Below, in pieces: positions 36,901 to 45,900 of a stretch of 64,000 nt of DNA. A program made the position numbers and the translations under genes. The notes beneath the pieces are model-generated. The model ran no database searches and had not been told where the DNA came from. It saw only the letters and a program-made list of their open reading frames with translations. The stretch's first letter is position 1; every line of letters starts with the position of its first letter. Origin of the DNA: Defluviitaleaceae bacterium (GTDB lineage: Bacteria; Bacillota; Clostridia; Lachnospirales; WQUN01); the NCBI GenBank assembly GCA_009777845.1, contig WRLD01000010.1:1-64000 (forward strand), given 5' to 3'.

Positions 36901-39900
36901 AGCCGCAATACCCACCGTGCCGCATATGGGGCAACACTCGCAAGGGTATTTTTCGCATATGGGGCAACATTCGCATGGGTACTTCTCGCAGACATCGCAA
37001 CACTCGCAGGGGTCGAATCCGCACTCGGGGCAGAAATCGACCGCCCAACGCCACTGCTCGGCGGTGGGGCGTACAGTGGTGAGATACGTCCACAGCGCGG
37101 CAGACTGTAGCGTGTCGAGGCTACCTGACTTACGCCAGCCGTTGCCGTTTTCCTCGGAAACAGCGAGTATGGAGTTAATGCCAATTGTCCTAAAGTTTCC
37201 GCCAAAGGTAATGCTGTGTAGCTTGGTTGTACCGTTAAACATATCCGACATGTTGCTAGTGCTTGTGACAGTGCGTGTGTCCCAGCCAGACAAGTCAAGG
37301 GAGGTTAGTTCGCTCGCGCCGTTAAATATATTTCCCATATACGTAACTCTGCTTGTGTTCCACCCCGACAGGTCAAGCGAGGTCAAGCCGCTTGCATTTC
37401 TAAACATAAAGCCTATATTCGTAGCCCTGCTTGTGTCCCACTGCGACACATCAAGGGCGGTTAGTTTGCTTGTGTTGCCAAACATAAAAGACATATTTGT
37501 AACACTGCTAGTGTCCCACGTAGACACATCAAGGGCGGTTAGTTCGCTTGCACCGTCAAACATCTGTTCCATAGTCGTAACACTGCTCGTGTCCCACTGC
37601 GAAAGGTCAAGAGCGGTTAAGCCTCTTGCGTTGAAAAACATAAAAGACATATTCGTAACCTTGCTTGTGTCCCACGCGGACAGGTCTATGGCGGTTAGTC
37701 CGATTGCACTGTAAAACATGCCAGACATATCCGTAACACCGCTTGTGTCAATTAGCTCTAAGCCCTCTATTTCTGTGACGTTGGATAGGTCGCGGAATAG
37801 GGCGCGCAGGTGTACCCCTGCGGTAACTGGCTCGGTGAAAATAATACGCGTGATGTCGCCGCGGTGGTCGTGCCATGGGCTATTGAACGTGGAGTTGTTG
37901 ATATATCCGCCGCCTACTACTAGCTCGCCGCAGGCGAATAAGTGCCACTGCGCGCCTGCTAGGTCGTCATGGTCGGCGAATTTGCCACTAGCCGCGATAC
38001 CTATCTCGCCGCAGATGGGGCAACACTCGCAGGGGTACAGCTCGCACACGTCACAGTGTTCCGCTGCCCATGTCCACCGCTCGGCGGTGGGGCGTGGTGT
38101 GGCGAGGTACGCCCACAATGATTCAGACTGTAGCGTGTCGGGGTTGCCTAGTGTACGCCAGCCGTTGCCGTTTTCGTGGGAAACGGTTGGTAGGGAGTTG
38201 TTGCCTGTTGTTGTGAATTTTTCGCCAAAGGTAATGCTTTGTAGTGAGGTTGCATTGAAAAACATAAGGTTCATACTCGCAACACTGCTTGTGTCCCAGT
38301 TAGATAAATCAAGCGAGGTTAAGCCTCTTGCACCGCTAAACATACTACCCATATACGTAACACTGCTTGTGTTCCACTTGGATAAGTCAAGGTCGGTTAA
38401 ACCGCTTGCGTTCATAAACATATAGGACATATCCGTAACACTGCGTGTGTCCCACTGCGACAAATCAAGGTCGGTTAAGCCGCTTGCACCGTAAAACATA
38501 CTATCCATACGCGCAACACTGCTAGTGTCCCACTGCGACAAGTCAAGCGAGGTTAAGTCACTCGCATTGTAAAACATATAGGACATATCCGTAACACTGC
38601 TTGTGTTCCACTCCGATAAGTCAAGGGCGGTTAGTCCGCTTGCACCGTTAAACATATTATCCATATGCGTAACACTGCTTGTGTCCCACTCTGACACATC
38701 AAGGGCGGTTAAGCCGCTTGCATTGTTAAACATATTTTGCATATTCGTAACACTGCTTGTGTCCCACTCCGATAAGTCAAGCGAGGTTAAGCCGCTTGTG
38801 TTGTTAAACATATAGAACATATTCGTAACACTGCTAGTGTCCCACTTTGACACATCAAGGGCGGTTAAGCCGCTTGCACCTCGGAACATCTGTGACATAT
38901 TCGTAACACTGCTTGTGTCCCAGCCCGACAAATCAAGGGCGGTTAAGCCGCTTGCGAAGGAAAACATAGCGAACATAGCCGTAACACTGCTTGTGTCCCA
39001 CTTGGATAGGTCTAGGGAGGTTAGTCCGCTTGCTCCTTGGAACATCTGTGCCATAGACGTAACACTGCTTGTGTCCCACTCTGACACATCAAGGGCGGTT
39101 AAGCCGCTTGCATTGTTAAACATATTTTGCATATTCGTAACACTGCTTGTGTCCCACTGCGACAAGTCTAAGGCGGTTAATCCGCTTGCGGAAAACATAC
39201 CAGCCATATCTGTAACACTGCTTGTGTCCCACCCCGACAAGTCTAAGGTGGTTAAGCCGCCTGCACCGTAGAACATAGCTTGCATATTCGTAACACTGCT
39301 TATGTCCCACTCTGACAAGTCTAGGGCGGTTAGTCCGCTTGCCACGAAAAACATATAAGACATATCCGTAACACGGCTTGTGTCGATAAGGTCTAAGCCA
39401 TTTATTTCTGTGACATTTGATAGGCTACCGAACAGGTACCGTAAGCTAGTACCCGCTGTTATTGGGGCAGTGAAAATAATACTTGTGATGTTATCACGGT
39501 GTGAGAGCCATGGGCTAGCGAGTACGGTATTATTGACATACCCACCGCCGACTACTACCTCCCCGCACTCATACAGCCACCACGCCGCGCCCTCGCCTAG
39601 CTCCGTATGGTCGGGGAATTTGCCAGTAGCTACTATGCCTATCTCTCCGCAGATGGGGCAGCACTCGCAGGGGTACTTTTCGCAGATGTCACAGCACTGG
39701 CAGGGGTACAGCTCGCACACGTCACAGTGTTCCGCCGCCCATGTCCACCGCTCGGCGGTGGGGCGTGGGGCGGCTAGGTACGCCCATAGGTCGGCAGAGG
39801 TTAGCGTGTCGGGGTTGCCTAGTGTACGCCAGCCGTTGCCGTTTTCGGGGGAAACGGTTGGTAGGGAGTTGTTGTCTGTTGCTAGGAATTTTTCGCCAAA

Positions 39901-42900
39901 GGTAATGCTTTGTAGTGCGGTTGTGCCGTAAAACATACTAGACATACCCGCAGACGCAACACTGCGAGTGTCCCAGTTAGACAAATCAAGCGAGGTTAAA
40001 CCGCTTGCACCTAGGAACATATTTAACATAGTCGTAACACTGCTTGTGTCCCACTGCGACACATCAAGCGAGGTTAGTCCGCTTGCTGTTTGGAACATCT
40101 GCGACATACGCGTAACATTGCTAGTGTCCCAACCCGACACGTAAAGCGAGGTTAAACCGCTTGCACCGTAGAACATAGCTTGCATATTCGTAACCTTGCT
40201 TGTGTCCCACTTCGACAAGTCTAGGGCGGTTAGTCCGCTTGCAACTTGGAACATATTATCCATACGCGTAACACTGCTTGTGTTCCACTCTGACACATCA
40301 AGGGCGGTTAAGTCGCTTGCACCGCTAAACATATAGGACATATTCGTAACACTGCTTGTGTCCCACTTGGATAAGTCAAGGGCGGTTAGTCCGCTTGTGT
40401 TGTAAAACATACTTTGCATATTCGTAACATTGCTTGTGTCCCACTCGGACAAGTCTAGGGCGGTTAAGCCGCTTGCATCGTAAAACATAGCAAGCATAGT
40501 TGTAACACGGCTTGTGTCAATAAGGTCTAAGCCCTCTATTTCTGTGACATTAGACAAGTCACGGAATAGGTAAAGTAGGCTAGTCCCTGCGGTCACTGGC
40601 TCGGTGAAAATAATACGTGTAATATCGTCTGCGTGGTCGTACCATGGGCTAGTAGTGTTTCCAGTATTATTGATATAGCCCTTGCCAACCACGACCTCCC
40701 CACACTCATACAGCCACCACGCCGCGCCCTCGCCTAGCTCCGCATGGTCGGGGAATTTGCCAGTAGCGGCTATACCCACCTCGCCGCAGATGGGGCAGCA
40801 CTCGCAGGGGTACAGTCCGCAGTCGGGACAGCATATGCAGGGGTATTTTTCGCAGATGTCGCAGCACTCGCAGGGGTATAGTCCGCACTGCTCGCAGAAA
40901 TACGCCGCCCATGTCCACTGCTCGTCGGTGTCGCGTGGAACACCAAGATAAGACCACAAGGTACTAGACGAGTACGGGGTACTACTCGCCGAACGCCATG
41001 CACCGCCATTTTGGGAGGAAACAGTGGGTATGGAGTTGTTACCCCTTGTTATAAAGTTTGCACCAAAGGTAATACTGCGTAGCTCGGTTGTACCGAAAAA
41101 CATAACATTCATATTGCTATTGTCCGTAATACCTCTTGTGTCCCACCCCGATAGGTTAAGGGTTTCTAGCTTGCTTGCATTGTAAAACATACTCCGCATA
41201 GTCGTGACCTTGCTAGTGTCCCACCCCGACAAATCAAGTGAGGTTAAGCCGCTTGCATTGGAAAACATGTTAGACATAAACGTAACACTGCTAGTGTCCC
41301 ACCCCGACAAATCAAGCGAGGTTAGTCCGCTTGCACCGTCAAACATACCACTCATATTCATAACACTGCTTGTGTCCCACGCTGACAAATCAAGCGAGGT
41401 TAAGCCGCTTGCTTCGGCAAACATACTAGCCATATCCGTAACACTGCTTGTGTCCCACTGCGACAAGTCAAGGGCGGTTAAGCCGCTTGCATAGACAAAC
41501 ATAGCTTGTATATACGTAACACTGCTTGTGTCCCACCCCGACACATCAAGGTCAGTTAAGCCGCTTGCTTCGTAAAACATGCCATACGTATTCACAAGAC
41601 TGCTTGTGTCCCACTGCGACAAATCAAGCGCGGTTATTCCGCTTGCGTTTCTAAACATAGTATTCATATACATAACACTGCTTGTGTCAAAGAGGTGTAA
41701 GCCCTCTATTTCTGTGACATTAACTAGGTTGCGGAATAGGTCGGATAGGCTAGTTCCTGCTTTCACTGGCGCGGTGAAGATAATACGCGTAAGCCTATGG
41801 CTTTGACCGCCCCATGGGCTATATCCCATGGTGTTGTTGATATACCCACCGCCGACCACCAGCTCCCCACACGAATACAGCCGCCACGCCGCGCCCGCGC
41901 CTAGCTCTGCATGGTCGGCGAGCTTGCCATTAGCCAAAAGCCCCACCGCTTCGCACTCGGGGCATAGACACTCGCATGGGTATTTTTCGCAGATTTCACA
42001 GCATATGCAGATGTATTTTTCGCAGATTTCGCAGCACTCGCAGGGGTATAGTCCGCACTCGTCACAGAAATATGCCGACCATGTCCACTGCTCGGCGGTG
42101 TCGCGTGTGGTGGTGAGATGTGTCCATAGCTGTGCGGAGGATAGCGTTTCGGGCTTGCCCGAGGTACGCCAGCCGTTGCCGTTGTCACTGGAAACCTCGG
42201 GCAGGTAGCCGCTATCCCTTGCAATAAAGTGTTCGCCAAGGGTAATGCTTCGTAGTGCGGTTGTACCGAAAAATATGCCAAGCATAGCGTTATTGCTTGT
42301 AATACCTCTTGTGTCCCACCCCGATAGGTCAAGGGTTTCTAGGCTGCTTGCATTAGCGAACAGCTCAGACATACGCGTAACCTTGCTAGTGTCCCACCCC
42401 GACAAGTCAAGGGCAGTCAAGCTGCTTGTACCGCTAAACATATTAGACATATTCGTAACACTGCTAGTGTCCCACCCCGACAAGTCAAGGGCAGTCAAGC
42501 TGCTTGTATCTCTAAACATACTAGACATATTCGTAACACTGCTAGTGTCCCACCCCGACAAATCAAGCGAGGTTAAACCGCTTGCTCCTTGGAACATGTC
42601 AAGCATATTCGTAACACTGCTAGTGTCCCACCCCGACAAATCAAGCGAGGTTAAGCCGCCTGCATTGACAAACGCAGCCGTCATATTCGTGACACGGCTA
42701 GTGTCGAAAAGCTCTAAGCCCTCTATAGATGTTGCGCTTGTACGGAATAGCTGTTCTATGCTGCCCTCTGCCGTCACTGGCTCGGTGAAAATAATACGCG
42801 TGATGTTGTTCCTGTGGGCAGACCATGGGTTAGTCCCAGTACGGCTGATATATCCGCCGCCGACCACTAGCTCGCCGCAGGAGAATAACCGCCACAGCGC

Positions 42901-45900
42901 GCCTGTGCCGTCCTCGGAATCGGCGAATCTGCCGTGAGCCGTAGAAGCCGCCTCGCAGTAGGGGCATAGACACTCGCATGGGTAGCCTTCGCATATGGGG
43001 CAGCATATGCAGATGTATTTTTCGCAGGTTTCGCAGCATATGCAGGGGTATTGGTCGCACTCGGGGCAGAAATCGTTCGCCCATCGCCATTCCTCGGCGG
43101 TGGGGCGTGCAGTGGTGAGATGATGAGTCCATAGTTGGGCGGGGTTTAGCGTGTCGGGATTACCTGCTGTACGCCAGCCTCCGCCGTTTTCCTCGGAAAC
43201 AGTGGGCATTGAGGGAGTACCTCTTGTTATAAAGTTTCCGCCAAAGGTAATGCTTCGTAGTGCGGTACCTGTAAACATACTAAGCATAGCGGAACCGCTT
43301 ATAATGGATTTTGTGTCCCACCCCGATAAATCAAGCGTGGTTAGTCCACTTGCACCGTTAAACATACTAGCCATACTCAAAACATTGCTTGTGTCCCACC
43401 CCGACAAGTCAAGCGAGGTTAAACCGCTTGCGTTGTAAAACATACTTTGCATATTCGTAACACTGCTTGTGTCCCACTCTGACAAGTCAAGCGAGGTTAA
43501 ACCGCTTGCATTGTAAAACATAAAAGACATATCCGTAACACTGCTTGTGTTCCACTCCGATAAATCAAGCGAGGTTAAGCCGCTTGCACCGTAAAACATA
43601 CTAATCATACTCGTAACACTGCTAGTGTCCCACTCGGACACATCAAGCGAGGTTAAGCCGCTTGCATTGACAAACATATACTGCATATTAGTAACACTGC
43701 TAGTGTCCCACCCCGACACATCAAGGTCGGTTAAGCCGCTTGCGTTGTAAAACATACTACTCATATTCGTAACCTTGCCTGTGTCCCACTCGGACAAGTC
43801 AAGGGCGGTTAGCTCGATTGCTCCTTCAAACATCTGTGTCATATCCGTAACACTGCTTGTGTCCCATTCGGACAAATCAAGCGAGGTTAAGCCGCTTGCA
43901 CCGATAAACATTCTAGCCATATCCGTAACACTGCTTGTGTCCCAGTCGGACACATCAAGCGAGGTTAAACCGCTTGCGTTGCGAAACATAGCTTGCATAT
44001 TCGTAACACGGCTTGTGTCCCACATGGACAAATCAAGCGAGGCTAAGCCGCTTGCACCGTTAAACATGGCAGACATATTCCTAACATTGCTTGTGTCCCA
44101 CTGCGACAAATCAAGGGCGGTTAGCTCGCTTGTGCTGGCAAATATACCCACCATATACATAACACTGCTTGTGTCGATAAGCTCTAAGCCCTCTATTTCT
44201 GTGACATTATGCAAGTCGCCGAATAGGCCGCCTAGGTTAGTACCTGCGGTCACTGTGTCGGTGAAAATAATGCGTGTAATATTGTCTGCGTGTGCGTACC
44301 ATGGGCTAAAATCGCCTATATGGTAGATATACCCGCCGCCGACCACTAGCTCGCCGCACTCGTACAGCCACCATTCCGCGCCGCCTGTTGTGCCGTCGTC
44401 GGAAACGTCAAATTTTCCGCCCACAGAAAACCGCGCGCCGCACTCGGGGCATGGGTCGGGGCAGATACATGGGTATTGCTCGCAGTAGGGGCAGCATTCG
44501 CAGGGGTATTTTTCGCAGATTTCGCAACATTCGCAGGGGTATAGGTCGCACTCGGGGCAGAAAGCGTTCGCCCATAGCCATTGCTCGGCGGTGGGGCGTG
44601 TAGTGGAGGTGAGATAAGCCCATAGCTGGGCAGAGGTTAGCGTGTCGGGATTATCCGCCGTACGCCAGCCGTTGCCGTCTTGGGCGGAAACATCGGGTAG
44701 GGAGTTGATACCCATTGCTACGAATTTTTCGCCAAAGGTAATGCTTTGTAGTGCGGTTGCACCGTCAAATATACTTGTCATAGACGTAACACTGCTTGTG
44801 TCCCAGTTAGACAAGTCAAGCGAGGTTAGTCCGCTTGCGTTGAAAAACATATTAGTCATAGACGTAACACTGCTAGTGTCCCACCCCGACAAATCAAGCG
44901 AGGTTAAGCCGCTTGCGTTGGAAAACATCTCACGCATATTCGTAACCTTGCGTGTGTCCCACTTCGACAAGTCTAGGTCGGTTAGTCCGCTTGCACCGAA
45001 AAACATATACTGCATATTCTCAACACTGCCTGTGTCCCACTCGGACACATCAAGCGAGGTTAAGCCACTTGCGTTGTAAAACATGCCTGCCATAGCCGTA
45101 ACACGGCTTGTGTCCCACTCGGACAAATCAAGCGAGGTTAAGCCGCTTGCACCGTAAAACATACTAATCATAGTCGTAACACTGCTTGTGTCCCACCCCG
45201 ACACATCAAGCGAGGTTAAGCCGCTCGCGTTGTAAAACATATTTTCCATACTCTCAACACTGCTTGTGTCCCACTCCGACACATCAAGAGTAGTTAAGTC
45301 GCTTGCGTTGTAAAACATGTCAGACATAATCCGAACACGGCTTGTGTCAAAAAGCTCTAAGCCCTCTATTTCTGTTACGTTAGATAGGTTATAGAATAGA
45401 TACTGTAGGCTATCCCCTGCGGTCACTGGCTCGGTGAAAATAATACGTGTGATGTTATCACGGTGTGCGAACCATGGGCTACCACCTATGGGATTATTGA
45501 CATACCCGCCGCCGACCACTAGCTCGCCGCAGTCGTACAGCCGCCACGGCGCGCCTGTGCCTAGTGTGGCATGGTCGGGGAAGTTTCCCGTAGCCCTAAT
45601 ACCCACCTCACCGCATATGGGGCATGGATTGGGGCAGATACATGGGTATTCCTCGCATATGAAGCAACATTCGCAGGGGTATTGTTCGCATATGGGGCAA
45701 CATTCACAGGGGTATTGTCCGCAGGTTTCGCAGATTTCGGGACATTCGCAGGGGTATTTTTCGCAGGTTTCGCAGATTTCGGGACATTCGCAGGGGTATT
45801 TTTCGCAGATGTCGCAGATTTCGGGACATTCGCAGGGGTATATCCCGCAATCTTCACAGAAATATGCCGCCCAAGTCCACTGCTCGTCAGTGGCGCGGAT